Positions 18,125 to 28,271 of a DNA stretch of 60,941 nt are shown here, piece by piece (the stretch's first letter is position 1; each line of letters opens with the position of its first letter). The notes beneath the pieces were generated by a model, which was not told where the DNA came from, did no database searches, and saw nothing but the letters and a program-made list of their open reading frames with translations. A program made the translations under genes and the position numbers. The stretch comes from Odoribacteraceae bacterium (lineage in GTDB: Bacteria > Bacteroidota > Bacteroidia > Bacteroidales > Marinifilaceae): positions 1 through 60,941 of the forward strand of contig JAISNC010000093.1 of the NCBI GenBank assembly GCA_031276355.1. Direction: 5' to 3'.

Positions 18125-21100
18125 ATGAATAAAAAGAATATACTACCCGGGATTGCTTTCGTCCTCCTGTTGCTGGTCATGGCCGCGGGACGCCCCTCGA
18201 CAGCGCGGGCGACAGGAGTGGAGAGAATCCCCGGTATGCAAGTCAAGGATTCCGTACCCCAGGGAGTAAGAACGATCAGCGGGCAAGTGGTGGACGAGGA
18301 GGGCAACTCCATACCGGGAGCGGCCGTTTTAATCAAAGGTACCACGATAGGAGTGGCCGCGGACATGGATGGCTATTTTAAATTAAACGTGCCGGCAGGG
18401 AAACACACGTTGCGCTTCTCGTGTATGGGATTTACTCCCCGCGAGATCGACAGTCAATCGCGACTTTTGACGCGGGTAGTCCTGCAAGAGGAGATCGCCA
18501 CCTTCGACGAGGTGGTGGTGACCGGGTATCAGACCATCGACCGGAAGTTGTTCACCGGTTCGGCCAGCGTGGTGCGCGCCGACAAATTGGAAGCCGACGG
18601 GGCGAACGACATCTCCCGCATGTTGCAAGGGAAGGCCGCCGGTATCGCGATCCAGAACGTGTCGGGTACTTTCGGCGCGGCCCCGAAGATGAAGATTCGC
18701 GGCTCCTCCTCGATCTTTGGTGAGATGAAACCGTTGTGGGTGATCGACGGGGTCGTGTTAGAGGATGTCGTGGAGATCACGGCGGACGAGCTATCCTCCG
18801 GCGACGCGACCACCCTGATCAGTTCGGCCGTTGCCGGGTTGAACAGCGCGGACATCGAGAGTTTCCAGATATTGAAAGATGCTTCCGCCACGGCCCTCTA
18901 CGGGGCACGGGCGATGAACGGGGTGATCGTGATCACCACGAAGAAGGGGCGCATCGGGCAGATGACGCTGAACTACAACGGTGAGTTCACGGTGCGCCAG
19001 GTGCCCTCCTACCGCGAGTACAATGTCATGAACTCGCAGCAGCAGATGGCCGTCTACCTCGACATGGAGGCCAAAGGCTGGTTGCGCGACGTGGAGGTGT
19101 TGAACGGTGCCAACGGGGGTGTCTTCCGGAAGATGTATGACGGGTGGAACCGCTACAACCCCGAGACCGACAGTTTCGAGGTCGTCAACACGCCGGAGGG
19201 GATGAACCAGTTCTTGAAAAAATACGAGAAGATAAACACCAACTGGTTTAACGAACTTTTTCGTCCCAGCGTGCAACACAATCACTCCATCTCCATCTCT
19301 ACCGGTATCGAGAAGGCTCGTTTCTACGCCTCGTTAAGTTTCTTCGGGGATCCGGGATGGGCACCGTCGGACAACGTGAACCGCTTCACGGCGAACATTA
19401 ACACGTCGGTAGATATTGCCAAGTGGTTAAGCCTAAACTTGATTAGCAACACCTCCATGCGGTTGCAAACCGCTCCCGGGACACTCAGCCGGACGGTGGA
19501 CGCGCAGGCAGGAAACATATCGAGGGCCTTCGACATCAACCCCTTCAGCTACGCGCTCAACTCGAGCCGGGTGTTACGGCCCCACGACGACAACGGGAAT
19601 TACGAGTACTACACGATGAACTACGCCCCGTTTAACATCTTGGACGAGCTGAATAATAACCAGATCGAGCTGGAAGTGTTGGACACCCGGTTACAGGGCG
19701 AGTTCGAGATCAAGCCCATCCGCCCGGTCAATATCAAGTTGATGGGGTCGATACGTTACGTGAAGACGAGCCAGGAACACAAGATCATGGAAAACTCCAA
19801 CATGGCCGAATCGTATCGCGCCGACTACAACGAGGAGGTGCGGGCGAACAACGCCAACCTCTACCGCGATCCCGACAACGTGACGGCGGTGCCGATCGAG
19901 GTGTTGCCCAAGGGCGGGTTCTACACCCGCCGGGACAACATGTTGTTGAACTACTATTTCCGGGGGATGGCCAACTACGACAACCTGTTCAGTGAGCTGC
20001 ATCGACTGAACGTGTTAGTCGGCACCGAGATCAAGAGCACCGACCGTTCCACCTCCGAGAATTACGGGTACGGGATGCAGTACCAGCGGGGCAACGTCCC
20101 CTTCGTGGACTACCGGATCTTGAAAAAGACGGTGGAACGGGGGCTATCCTACTTTTCGTACAACAACTACACCGACCGCTTCGTGGCTGCCTTCGGAACG
20201 GCAGGCTATTCGTTCGATGAGCGCTACACGTTGAACGCCACGGTCCGTTACGACGGCTCCAACAGGCTGGGGAAATCCCGCACGGCTCGCTGGTTGCCGA
20301 CATGGAACATCAGCGGGGGATGGCACATGAAACGGGAGTGGTTCCTTGAAAACGTGAATTGGTTGTCGCGGATGACCCTCCGCGCGACCTACGGCTTGAC
20401 CGCTAACATGGGGCCGGCCACGAACTCCGCCGTGATCTACCGCAACTCGGTGCCCTATCGTCCGGTAGACTACCGGGAGAACGGTGTCTATATTCAAGAG
20501 TTAGAAAATTCCGAGATCACGTGGGAAAAGCAGTACGAGATGAACATCGGGCTTGACCTCGGCTTCTTTAACAACCGCGTGAGCTTGATCCTCGACGGCT
20601 ATACCCGCCAGGGCTTTGACCTGATCGGCGTGATGCGCTCGTCGGGCATCGGTGGAAAGCGCTTCAAGTATGCCAACTACGCGGACATGCGATCGCACGG
20701 TTTTGAATTTACGCTGAACACGAAAAACATCCATACCAGGGATCTCAAATGGGAGACGAATATGACCTTCTCCTATAATAAAAACGAGATCACGAACCTC
20801 TTCTCCAACCCGCGGGTGATCGACATGTTGCCCGTGGAGGGGTATCCCAGGGAGGGATTCCCGGTGCGGGGGCTATACTCCATCCCCTTCGTGGGATTAA
20901 ATAACGAGGGCTTGCCGGTATTGCGGAACGAGTTTGGCCGGAGCACCGTGGGCGAGGTGAATTTTGAAGAGGTCGAGCGCACCGATTTCTTGCATTACGA
21001 GGGGCCGGTAGATCCCACCTACATCGGCGGGTTGGACAACACCTTCAATTACAAGAACATCAAGGCGGGTATCTTCTTCACCTACCAGTTCGGCAGCAAA

Positions 21101-21529
21101 CTGCGGCTCTATCCCGCGTTCAGTTCCCGCTACTCGGATCTGATCGGTATGACGCGGGAGTTTGCCGACCGCTGGATGGTGCCAGGCGACGAGAACATCA
21201 CCCAGGTGCCGGCGTTAGCCACCTCCGAGAATTACAAGGAGTATCCCTACCTCCAACGCGCGTACAACGCCTATAATTACTCTGACGTGCGCGTGGCGAA
21301 GGGTGATTTCATCCGCTTGAAAGATATTTACGTGACCTACACGGTGCCGCAACGCTGGTTGAAGAGCGTGCAACTCTCCTCCTTCGCTGTCCGGGCGGCG
21401 GTATCGAACGTGTGCCTGCTGCTGTCGGATAAGACGCTCAAGGGACAAGATCCCGAGTTCGTACGCGCCGGCGGGGTGGCCTTGCCTGTCCCGCGGCAGT
21501 ACACGGTGACGGTAAAACTTGGATTTTAA
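18125..21529 (+). CDS. SusC/RagA TonB-linked outer membrane protein, second copy, no STN domain
   Basis: A 1134-aa SusC paralogue of the transporter at 10607. It has a signal peptide, a carboxypeptidase-regulatory-like domain (about 54-125: RTISGQVVDEEGNSIPGAAV), a plug (about 135-265) and a barrel ending KLGF. The STN domain is missing, so it should not signal to a FecR. Plug segments SSGDATTLISSAVAGLN and MNGVIVITTKKG are near-identical to copy 1 (SSGDAKTLISSAVAGLN), showing duplication. It starts 27 bp after the DUF4302 gene, with no new sigma factor or obvious terminator between, so it is probably read in the same transcript. Confidence 0.95.
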   Translation: MNKKNILPGIAFVLLLLVMAAGRPSTARATGVERIPGMQVKDSVPQGVRTISGQVVDEEGNSIPGAAVLIKGTTIGVAADMDGYFKLNVPAGKHTLRFSCMGFTPREIDSQSRLLTRVVLQEEIATFDEVVVTGYQTIDRKLFTGSASVVRADKLEADGANDISRMLQGKAAGIAIQNVSGTFGAAPKMKIRGSSSIFGEMKPLWVIDGVVLEDVVEITADELSSGDATTLISSAVAGLNSADIESFQILKDASATALYGARAMNGVIVITTKKGRIGQMTLNYNGEFTVRQVPSYREYNVMNSQQQMAVYLDMEAKGWLRDVEVLNGANGGVFRKMYDGWNRYNPETDSFEVVNTPEGMNQFLKKYEKINTNWFNELFRPSVQHNHSISISTGIEKARFYASLSFFGDPGWAPSDNVNRFTANINTSVDIAKWLSLNLISNTSMRLQTAPGTLSRTVDAQAGNISRAFDINPFSYALNSSRVLRPHDDNGNYEYYTMNYAPFNILDELNNNQIELEVLDTRLQGEFEIKPIRPVNIKLMGSIRYVKTSQEHKIMENSNMAESYRADYNEEVRANNANLYRDPDNVTAVPIEVLPKGGFYTRRDNMLLNYYFRGMANYDNLFSELHRLNVLVGTEIKSTDRSTSENYGYGMQYQRGNVPFVDYRILKKTVERGLSYFSYNNYTDRFVAAFGTAGYSFDERYTLNATVRYDGSNRLGKSRTARWLPTWNISGGWHMKREWFLENVNWLSRMTLRATYGLTANMGPATNSAVIYRNSVPYRPVDYRENGVYIQELENSEITWEKQYEMNIGLDLGFFNNRVSLILDGYTRQGFDLIGVMRSSGIGGKRFKYANYADMRSHGFEFTLNTKNIHTRDLKWETNMTFSYNKNEITNLFSNPRVIDMLPVEGYPREGFPVRGLYSIPFVGLNNEGLPVLRNEFGRSTVGEVNFEEVERTDFLHYEGPVDPTYIGGLDNTFNYKNIKAGIFFTYQFGSKLRLYPAFSSRYSDLIGMTREFADRWMVPGDENITQVPALATSENYKEYPYLQRAYNAYNYSDVRVAKGDFIRLKDIYVTYTVPQRWLKSVQLSSFAVRAAVSNVCLLLSDKTLKGQDPEFVRAGGVALPVPRQYTVTVKLGF

Positions 21530-21547
21530 TTTTAATACACGGAAAAT

Positions 21548-23089
21548 ATGAAAAGAGACTTTTGGATTGTTTTGATCGTATGCGTCCTCTCCTTGTGCGG
21601 GTGTAATGATTTCTTGAACGAGGAGCCGGACAACCGTGCCAAGGTGGAAACGGCAAGCGACTTGCAAGAGTTGCTGGTGAGCGCTTACCCACAAGCCACC
21701 TACCATTTGATCTGCGAGATGATGTCGGACAACGTGACCGACCGCGGGTTTAGCGAGGATTGTGTCACCTCCATCACCGACGACGAGATGTACTTCTGGC
21801 GAGAGGGAACGGACAGTGACTACGACTCTCCCTTTGCCGTGTGGACGGGATTTTACGAGGGGATCGCCGCGGCCAACTACGCGCTGCGGATCATTGATAG
21901 CAAGCCGGATCCGGAGAACTACCGGGCCATGCGCGGCGAAGCGTTGCTCTGCCGCGCCTTCGGCCACTTCCTGCTGGTGAACCTCTGGGCCGAACATTAC
22001 GACCCCGCAACGGCCGCTACCATGCCGGGCATCCCTTACGTGACGGAGCCTGAGACCGTGGCTTTCAAGGAGTATAAACGCAATTCCGTGGAGGAGGTTT
22101 ACCGGATGATTGAAGAAGACCTCCGCCGGGGCTTGCAGATGATCGACGATCAGGCCTACAGCATGCCGAAGTTCCACTTTACCAAGCGAGCGGCCCACGC
22201 CTTCGCGACGCGTTTCTATACCTACAAGGGAACGGAGTGGGATAAGGTGCTCTATCACTCCTTGCAAGCGGTGCCGGAGGACTTCCGGCCGGAGATGCGG
22301 GACGCGCGCGGCACGCACAACCTGCCGGAGTTGGAGTACGCGCTGCAATACACCGACCCGGGGCAAACGTCGATCCTGCTGTCGGTATGCGTGCCCACCT
22401 ACTACAATGACATCTGGAACCGATGCCCGATCCTCGACTCGCGCTATGTACTAACCCCGTCGATGCGCCACGATCTTTTCCCCATCTCCCTGTACAACCT
22501 ACCGGGAGGTTCGCTGGCCTACCGCACGGCGGGACTGGGTAACACCACGGTCTCCTACATGCTCAAGTCATACGGCTACTTCAAGAGCGATGCCGTCAAC
22601 TCCCGTCAGGGGATGCCCTACGTCAACGAGCCGATGCTCACGGTCGAGGATGTCGTCTTGAACAGGATAGAGGCCTACACCATGCTGGGCGATTTCGATC
22701 TCGCCGTGCGCGATTTGAACCGTTTCTACTCGAACCGCGTCACCAATTACAAGGCGGACAACCAGGTGGATCTGGCATTTATCATGGAATTTTACGCCAA
22801 ACCCACGTGGATTAATAACATCCCGGAACCCCACTACAAGGAGAGTTTACAGGCAGACACGCGTAAATTATACTTGATGATGGCCGTGGAGGATTTGCGG
22901 CGGATGGAGTTCATGCAGGAAGGGATGCGTTGGTTCGACATCAAGCGCTTCCACCTTCCCGTTGTCCACCGGCTGCACTGGGAACGCACGGAGATCACGC
23001 TGGATCGTTACGACCCGCGACGCGTGCTACAAATCCCGCAGGAGGCGCAAAAAGCGGGAGTAACGCCTAACGAGCGGCCCAATGAATAA
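21548..23089 (+). CDS. SusD/RagB family nutrient-binding lipoprotein, second copy
   Basis: A 513-aa SusD-like lipoprotein (lipobox LSLCGC). SusD hallmarks are NEEPDNRAKVETASDLQELL at the start, YRAMRGEALLCRAFGHFLLV in the helical core, and RRMEFMQEGMRWFDIKRFHL near residue 460. It partners the SusC at 18125, whose stop lies 18 bp upstream. Its stop overlaps a possible ATG of the next gene, pointing to tight translational linkage. It is a paralogue of the SusD at 14324. Confidence 0.93.
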   Translation: MKRDFWIVLIVCVLSLCGCNDFLNEEPDNRAKVETASDLQELLVSAYPQATYHLICEMMSDNVTDRGFSEDCVTSITDDEMYFWREGTDSDYDSPFAVWTGFYEGIAAANYALRIIDSKPDPENYRAMRGEALLCRAFGHFLLVNLWAEHYDPATAATMPGIPYVTEPETVAFKEYKRNSVEEVYRMIEEDLRRGLQMIDDQAYSMPKFHFTKRAAHAFATRFYTYKGTEWDKVLYHSLQAVPEDFRPEMRDARGTHNLPELEYALQYTDPGQTSILLSVCVPTYYNDIWNRCPILDSRYVLTPSMRHDLFPISLYNLPGGSLAYRTAGLGNTTVSYMLKSYGYFKSDAVNSRQGMPYVNEPMLTVEDVVLNRIEAYTMLGDFDLAVRDLNRFYSNRVTNYKADNQVDLAFIMEFYAKPTWINNIPEPHYKESLQADTRKLYLMMAVEDLRRMEFMQEGMRWFDIKRFHLPVVHRLHWERTEITLDRYDPRRVLQIPQEAQKAGVTPNERPNE

Positions 23090-23117
23090 ACGTACCACCA
23101 TTAAACAGAAAAGAACA

Positions 23118-23966
23118 ATGAGACACCTAAAATACGCGTTGATAGCGGCCTGCCTGGCTTGTTTCATGGCCTGTTCGGACGACGACGATTTTCAAGAGAG
23201 CATCCTGAACAGCGTGCCCGAGCCGCAGACACCGTTAGACGAATGGATCTGGGAGACATTCACGAAGGAATACAACATACGCGTCATCTATAAGTGGAAG
23301 ACGTTCGAGATCACCCCCGAATTAAACCTTGTCCCCACGGAAGAGGCTAAAATCATCCCTTTCCTGGAGATCATCCGGAAAGTATGGATGCTGCCATACA
23401 TTGATCTGGGAGGAGCCCCCTTTTTCAAGGAGACGGCCCCCAAACAGATCGCGCTCGTGGGATCCATCGGTTTCATGGAGGACGGGTTATACCTCCTCGG
23501 GGAGGCGGAGAGAGGGCGCAGGATCACCATCCTGGGATTAAATACCCGGCCGATCAACGAGCTACGGGTGAAGCAGTTCACTCATGACTTTCACCACGAG
23601 TACACCCACATCCTGAACCAGCTCAAAAGCTACCCGCCCGCGTTCGAGGCGATCAGCGCCGGCTCCTACACCACCTCCTGGTCGCAGATCACAAATTCGT
23701 ACGTGGAGGGTTTCATCTCCCCCTACGCCATGGCCGATGCCAACGAGGACTTCGCCGAGATGGTATCCTACTTCGTGATCCTCGATGCCGCCACGTGGGA
23801 TCGCCGCTTGCAAGCTGCCGGCCAACCGACCTCCGAGCCTTACCGGAAGTTAAAAGAGAAGGAGACCATCATGTTGCAATACATGAAGAACATGTACAAC
23901 ATCGACATGTACGAGTTGAGAAACCGCGTGCAAGTCGAGATGGCAAAGATCATCGCCGAACTTTAA
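23118..23966 (+). CDS. Putative zinc-binding metallopeptidase (Mx1-type) lipoprotein, second copy
   Basis: A 282-aa paralogue of the peptidase at 15854. The zinc motif is HHEYTHILNQL, with the downstream acidic segment ADANEDFAEMVSYF. The track ORF starts at 23082, overlapping susD by 8 bp. ATG at 23118 is preferred because MRHLKYALIAACLACFMAC then forms a clean lipoprotein signal and the preceding A-rich spacer matches other genes in the operon. The chain is truncated by 12 residues relative to the track ORF. Function is inferred only from the HExxH motif and neighbours. Confidence 0.85.
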   Translation: MRHLKYALIAACLACFMACSDDDDFQESILNSVPEPQTPLDEWIWETFTKEYNIRVIYKWKTFEITPELNLVPTEEAKIIPFLEIIRKVWMLPYIDLGGAPFFKETAPKQIALVGSIGFMEDGLYLLGEAERGRRITILGLNTRPINELRVKQFTHDFHHEYTHILNQLKSYPPAFEAISAGSYTTSWSQITNSYVEGFISPYAMADANEDFAEMVSYFVILDAATWDRRLQAAGQPTSEPYRKLKEKETIMLQYMKNMYNIDMYELRNRVQVEMAKIIAEL

Positions 23967-23978
23967 AGAGCAAGAACC

Positions 23979-25280
23979 ATGAAAAGAGCAAAAATTATCA
24001 CGATAATGAGCGTCGCGACACTCCTGACGGGGTGTTCCGTCACCACTGACTACCTGTTTGACGAACTGTCCACTCACCGCATCACCCAGTACGTCGAGGC
24101 GTGCGACAAGGCGCTACAGGAGTGGCCCGAGGGGTGGAAGATGGTCTATTACCCCGACACCTCGCAATACGGGGCCTACACTTTCCTGCTTGACTTCCAA
24201 GAGGGAAGACGGGTAAAAATGGCGTGGGACGGGGACAAAGATACCACGGAGAGCGCCTACAACTTCAACACCTCCCAGGGGCCGATCCTGCTGTTCACTA
24301 CCTACTCGCTGCTCCACAAGCTGGCCGACCCCGACCCGAGCGTCTTCGGCGGTGCCATCGGCATGGGCTTCGAGGGCGAGTACGAGTTCATCATCCGGGA
24401 AGTGACGGAGGATCGCATTGACCTCGTCACCCGCAAGCAAAAACGTCCCGTCTCCCTCGTCAAGGCTTCGCGGGAAGATTGGAACCAGTTAGAGTACAAC
24501 CGGCAGATTGTAAGTCGCTTTGAGGTCAACAGGGAGCTGCCCTTCTACCAGTATATCGAGGTCAACGGGGAGAAAGCGACCTTCTTCTACAGCCAGAAAC
24601 TGCGCATGGCCTACATCGCTCACCCGAAGGAGAACCAAACGGTGGTCTACCGCCTGCCGTGGGAATCCACGCCCACGAGCATCCGTTTCATTCGTCCCGT
24701 GACGTTGGGCGGGGTCACCTTCTCCGAAGTCACGATGAACGCCTCCAAGCAACTGCGTATCGCCGACGTGCCCGGCACCACCGGTACATTCTCCCGGGCC
24801 ACTAACCGCACGGATCGATGCGAATTGCGATTTCCCGGTGCGGTAGAGGCTGCCCAGAAACACGACGGCTACAACCTCGTGGAACGGGGCGTGGAGTTGG
24901 ACTACATCACCCCTCCCGGCCACGGGATCGAGTACTTCCGCTTCTACTGGAACCTCGTGGGCTACGCCGCGGGAGAACTCTACACCCGGAATGACCAGGG
25001 GATCGGCCTGTGGGCAGGGTTGTATACCACGAACATCGTGGCCGACGGCGTGGGCGACCAGGTCACGTTTACCAAACACACCTACTCCCAGTGCTCCGGT
25101 GTCCTGACCTTCGACATGAACAACTGGTTCAGCATCGTCTACTTCCCCGGCACGCTGACAAACTACTTGGGCAACCCGGCCGGGTTAACCGTCATCCCCT
25201 TCGGGGATCAATTCTACATGGTCCGCAACGCCGACAATCGCCAGTGGGCCTTGTATAGTCGTAAAAATATGGTTGAATGA
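23979..25280 (+). CDS. DUF4302 family lipoprotein, second copy
   Basis: A 433-aa lipoprotein (lipobox LLTGC) paralogous to the DUF4302 protein at 16727: YLFDELSTHRITQYVEACDK, then EGWKMVYYPD, FNTSQGPILLFTTYSLLH and GFEGEYEFIIREV match segment by segment. It lies 12 bp after the peptidase gene and ends in a 4-bp ATGA overlap with a possible start of the LRR protein gene. It completes the second SusC-SusD-peptidase-DUF4302 module. Function is unknown. Confidence 0.85.
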   Translation: MKRAKIITIMSVATLLTGCSVTTDYLFDELSTHRITQYVEACDKALQEWPEGWKMVYYPDTSQYGAYTFLLDFQEGRRVKMAWDGDKDTTESAYNFNTSQGPILLFTTYSLLHKLADPDPSVFGGAIGMGFEGEYEFIIREVTEDRIDLVTRKQKRPVSLVKASREDWNQLEYNRQIVSRFEVNRELPFYQYIEVNGEKATFFYSQKLRMAYIAHPKENQTVVYRLPWESTPTSIRFIRPVTLGGVTFSEVTMNASKQLRIADVPGTTGTFSRATNRTDRCELRFPGAVEAAQKHDGYNLVERGVELDYITPPGHGIEYFRFYWNLVGYAAGELYTRNDQGIGLWAGLYTTNIVADGVGDQVTFTKHTYSQCSGVLTFDMNNWFSIVYFPGTLTNYLGNPAGLTVIPFGDQFYMVRNADNRQWALYSRKNMVE

Positions 25281-25294
25281 TAAAAAGAAACAGC

Positions 25295-28177
25295 ATGAGA
25301 AAAACAACTCTTTTAGGATTCGTACTGGGAGGAGGCTTGCTATGGGGCGGTTGTTCCGACACGGACGATAACCTCGTGAAATACCTCTCCGATGCCGTGG
25401 AGATCACGGACTCGGAACTCCTCCTGCCCTCCTCCGGGAAGGCCACGGAAAGCACGATCATCACCTCCGACCACCCCTGGACGCTGGAGGGGGGCAACGA
25501 CTGGTGTTCCTTCTCCCCGCGCGACGGCAAGCCGGGGACGACGACCGTCTACTTCACGTTGCTCCCTAACGAGGGCTACGACGACCGAAGTGTCATCGTC
25601 ACGTTGCACTCCTCCGCGGGCGACCTGCCGTTGACCGTCTACCAGAAAAAGAGAGATGCCATCATCTTCTCGAAAGACCGTTTCGACAACATCGGGATGG
25701 ACGGCGGGGAGATAAAAGTCGCGTTACAGACAAACGTGGCGTACCGCGTCGAGATCCCCGCCGCGAACGCCTGGATCCATAGCGTGCCAACCCGCGCCTC
25801 AACCCGCGGCCTCGAAACGCGCGAGGAGACTTTCCAGATCGATGCCACGAGCAACTTCAACGCGCGCAAGGGCATCATCGTCTTTATCAACCTGGAAAAC
25901 GAAAAGATGCAAGACACGGTCACCGTCTACCAGGTGCAGCGCGACCAGATCATCCTCGAGTCCTCCTCCGTCCAAGTGCCCCTGGAGGGAGAGACGATAC
26001 GGGTACCCGTGCGTTCCAACATCGACTACGAGGTCGTCATCCCGTCGGGCAGCGCGTGGATACACCAGGAGCCAAGCCCCCGGGCCGACGAGATCGTGCT
26101 GCGCGTTGAGGAATCACTGACCGAACGCTCGGCCACCATCACGATCCGGGATAAAAATAACACCACCCTCACCGCCTCCCTCGCGATCCAACAACAGGAG
26201 AAAGCGACCTTGAAATTCGAGACGGAATCGACGAACGTGGCGCGCGAGGGGGGCAAGGTGAAAGTCACCGTCCTCGAGAACCTCGGCGGGAAATTCAAGT
26301 TGATCGTCCCCGAATACGCCCCGTGGATCAAGCTATCCACCGCCCCGGGCACGCTCGCGCTGACTCCCCACGAGATCTGGCTCGACGTGGAAGCCAATGG
26401 CACGGACGACCTCGCCCGCGAGGGACGGGTATTCCTGCAAGGCACGGAGGATGTCAACCTCTTCGCCACCTTCACGATCTTCCAGGCGGGAGGCCGCGAG
26501 CCGGAACCGGACGAGCGGATCACCCTCCTCGCGATCGCGGCCGCGCTGGACATCGAGAACTGGCAAAACAACTATCACGAGACCTGGCTCGCGACCAACC
26601 CGCTCAATAAGTGGACGAACGTGAAGACGGATCCCACCGGCGAGCACGTGGTCTCCCTCTCCTTCTCGACGCTGGCAAAAGGGCAACTCCCCAAGGAGAT
26701 CGGCGACCTGGCCTACCTGGAAACGCTGCAATTGAACGTCTCCCCGGGCGTCGGCGGGAAATTCCCCCCGCAGATCGCCAACCTGAAAAAACTCAAGAGC
26801 TTAGAACTATCGGCAGGCAGCTTTGAAGGGCTTATCCCCGAGTTCGGTGCCTTAACCGCCATGAAGAGCCTGATCATCTCGGGCGGGTTCAGCGGCGAGG
26901 CGGGGGCGCACATGGATGCCATCGGCTGGTTAGAGAACCTGGAAACCCTCGAACTGCGCAACGGCCATAACAAATACGGCACCAAGATGCCCGACACGTG
27001 GCGAAACCTGAAAAACCTGCAAACACTGGTGCTCAACGACGCGGGCTTCTCCAACGTCGACCCCGTGGAAGGCATGACGGCCTTGCGCAGCGTAGACCTC
27101 CAGTATCTGCCCGACTTAACGGGCAGCCTCCCGGCCGCGTTCGGCGACCTGAAAGAGTTGAATTACTTGCGGCTCTACCACGTGAACCTCGATGCCCTCC
27201 CGGCCTCGTTCGGCGACTTAGAGAAGCTGGCCACGCTTGATATTCGCCACACGAACATCGCCACCCTCCCCTCCTCCGTCTCCAAGTTGAAGGCGTTGCA
27301 GTCGCTGACGCTCGAAAACAACAAGCTGACCGCCCTGCCGGAGGCCCTGAGCGGGATGACGAACCTGACCACGCTCGTGATTGACGGGAACAAGGAACTG
27401 GCCGGGGAGTTGCCGGTAAACATCGGGAACCTGACGAAGTTGACAAAACTCACCATCATCAATAATCCCCTCCTGGCAGGGGCGATACCCGAGAGCATCT
27501 CCCGCTTGCAAAAGATCACCAATTTGACCATGCAAGGCAACGCCTTTACCGCCCTGCCGACATCCATCGGCGAGATGGTGAACCTGACCTCCATCCGTCT
27601 CGACGGGAACGATTTCCAGGGAACGATCCCCGAATCCATCGGGAATTTGAAGAATCTCACGACCCTCTACATCAACCGGCCGGAGAAAAACCCCTACAAG
27701 GGGTTGATCGGGAGCATCCCCGCCTCTATCGGGAACATCACGACGCTCAAATACTTCCGCCTCGAGAACAACCAGCTGAGCGGGTCGATCCCGGAAACGT
27801 TTAGCGGGCTGACTTCCATGATGGAGTTTCACCTCTCGAACAACGAGTTGACGGGATCTCTGCCCGGCTTCTTCGCCACGTTCCCGGACCTGACCGAGTT
27901 GTACTTGGACAACAACGGCCTCTCCGGGTCGCTCCCCGTTGATTTCCGCGACTTCGCGCGTATCCAGGAGCTGAACCTCTACAACAACAACTTCGAGGGC
28001 ACGATCCCCGAGGGATTCCAGGGGAAGGGCACGTCATACACCCGCACCGGATACTTCCTCGACCTGCGGCTGAACAAGCTCAAGGGAGTCATCCCGCAAA
28101 GTTTCCTCGACAGGACATTCGAAAACAGTAACTTTAAATACCGCGAACAGAAACCCGGTTACGGGTTCACGAATTAA
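25295..28177 (+). CDS. Surface lipoprotein with BACON-like domains and leucine-rich repeats
   Basis: A 960-aa lipoprotein (lipobox LLWGGC). The N-terminal 400 residues hold about four BACON-like beta domains, each with a hydrophobic-WI(H/K/C) core (ANAWIHSVP, GSAWIHQEP, YAPWIKLS). From about 430 to 940 there is a long run of plant-type leucine-rich repeats (LxxNxLxGxIPxxIGNLxxL), for example LTTLYINRPE and LRLENNQLSGSIPETFSGLT-like units. Such proteins bind ligands at the cell surface. ATG at 25295 is preferred over 25277 because of the operon's spacer pattern and signal peptide. It is probably the accessory binding protein of the upstream uptake modules. Confidence 0.85.
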   Translation: MRKTTLLGFVLGGGLLWGGCSDTDDNLVKYLSDAVEITDSELLLPSSGKATESTIITSDHPWTLEGGNDWCSFSPRDGKPGTTTVYFTLLPNEGYDDRSVIVTLHSSAGDLPLTVYQKKRDAIIFSKDRFDNIGMDGGEIKVALQTNVAYRVEIPAANAWIHSVPTRASTRGLETREETFQIDATSNFNARKGIIVFINLENEKMQDTVTVYQVQRDQIILESSSVQVPLEGETIRVPVRSNIDYEVVIPSGSAWIHQEPSPRADEIVLRVEESLTERSATITIRDKNNTTLTASLAIQQQEKATLKFETESTNVAREGGKVKVTVLENLGGKFKLIVPEYAPWIKLSTAPGTLALTPHEIWLDVEANGTDDLAREGRVFLQGTEDVNLFATFTIFQAGGREPEPDERITLLAIAAALDIENWQNNYHETWLATNPLNKWTNVKTDPTGEHVVSLSFSTLAKGQLPKEIGDLAYLETLQLNVSPGVGGKFPPQIANLKKLKSLELSAGSFEGLIPEFGALTAMKSLIISGGFSGEAGAHMDAIGWLENLETLELRNGHNKYGTKMPDTWRNLKNLQTLVLNDAGFSNVDPVEGMTALRSVDLQYLPDLTGSLPAAFGDLKELNYLRLYHVNLDALPASFGDLEKLATLDIRHTNIATLPSSVSKLKALQSLTLENNKLTALPEALSGMTNLTTLVIDGNKELAGELPVNIGNLTKLTKLTIINNPLLAGAIPESISRLQKITNLTMQGNAFTALPTSIGEMVNLTSIRLDGNDFQGTIPESIGNLKNLTTLYINRPEKNPYKGLIGSIPASIGNITTLKYFRLENNQLSGSIPETFSGLTSMMEFHLSNNELTGSLPGFFATFPDLTELYLDNNGLSGSLPVDFRDFARIQELNLYNNNFEGTIPEGFQGKGTSYTRTGYFLDLRLNKLKGVIPQSFLDRTFENSNFKYREQKPGYGFTN

Positions 28178-28194
28178 ACCAACGTTCATGCAAC

Positions 28195-28222
28195 GCGGGG
28201 GGAGGGATCTCCCTCTCCCCGC
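28195..28222 (+). other. GC-rich hairpin between the LRR and Fn3 genes
   Basis: GCGGGGGGAGGGA pairs with TCCCTCTCCCCGC (13 bp, one G-U) around a 2-nt loop. No T run follows, so it is more likely a processing or stability hairpin than a terminator, though partial termination is possible. Confidence 0.5.
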
Positions 28223-28271
28223 TTCCGAACAACCGTGAAAAAACAACTTGAATAATTCAACACCTGAAAAC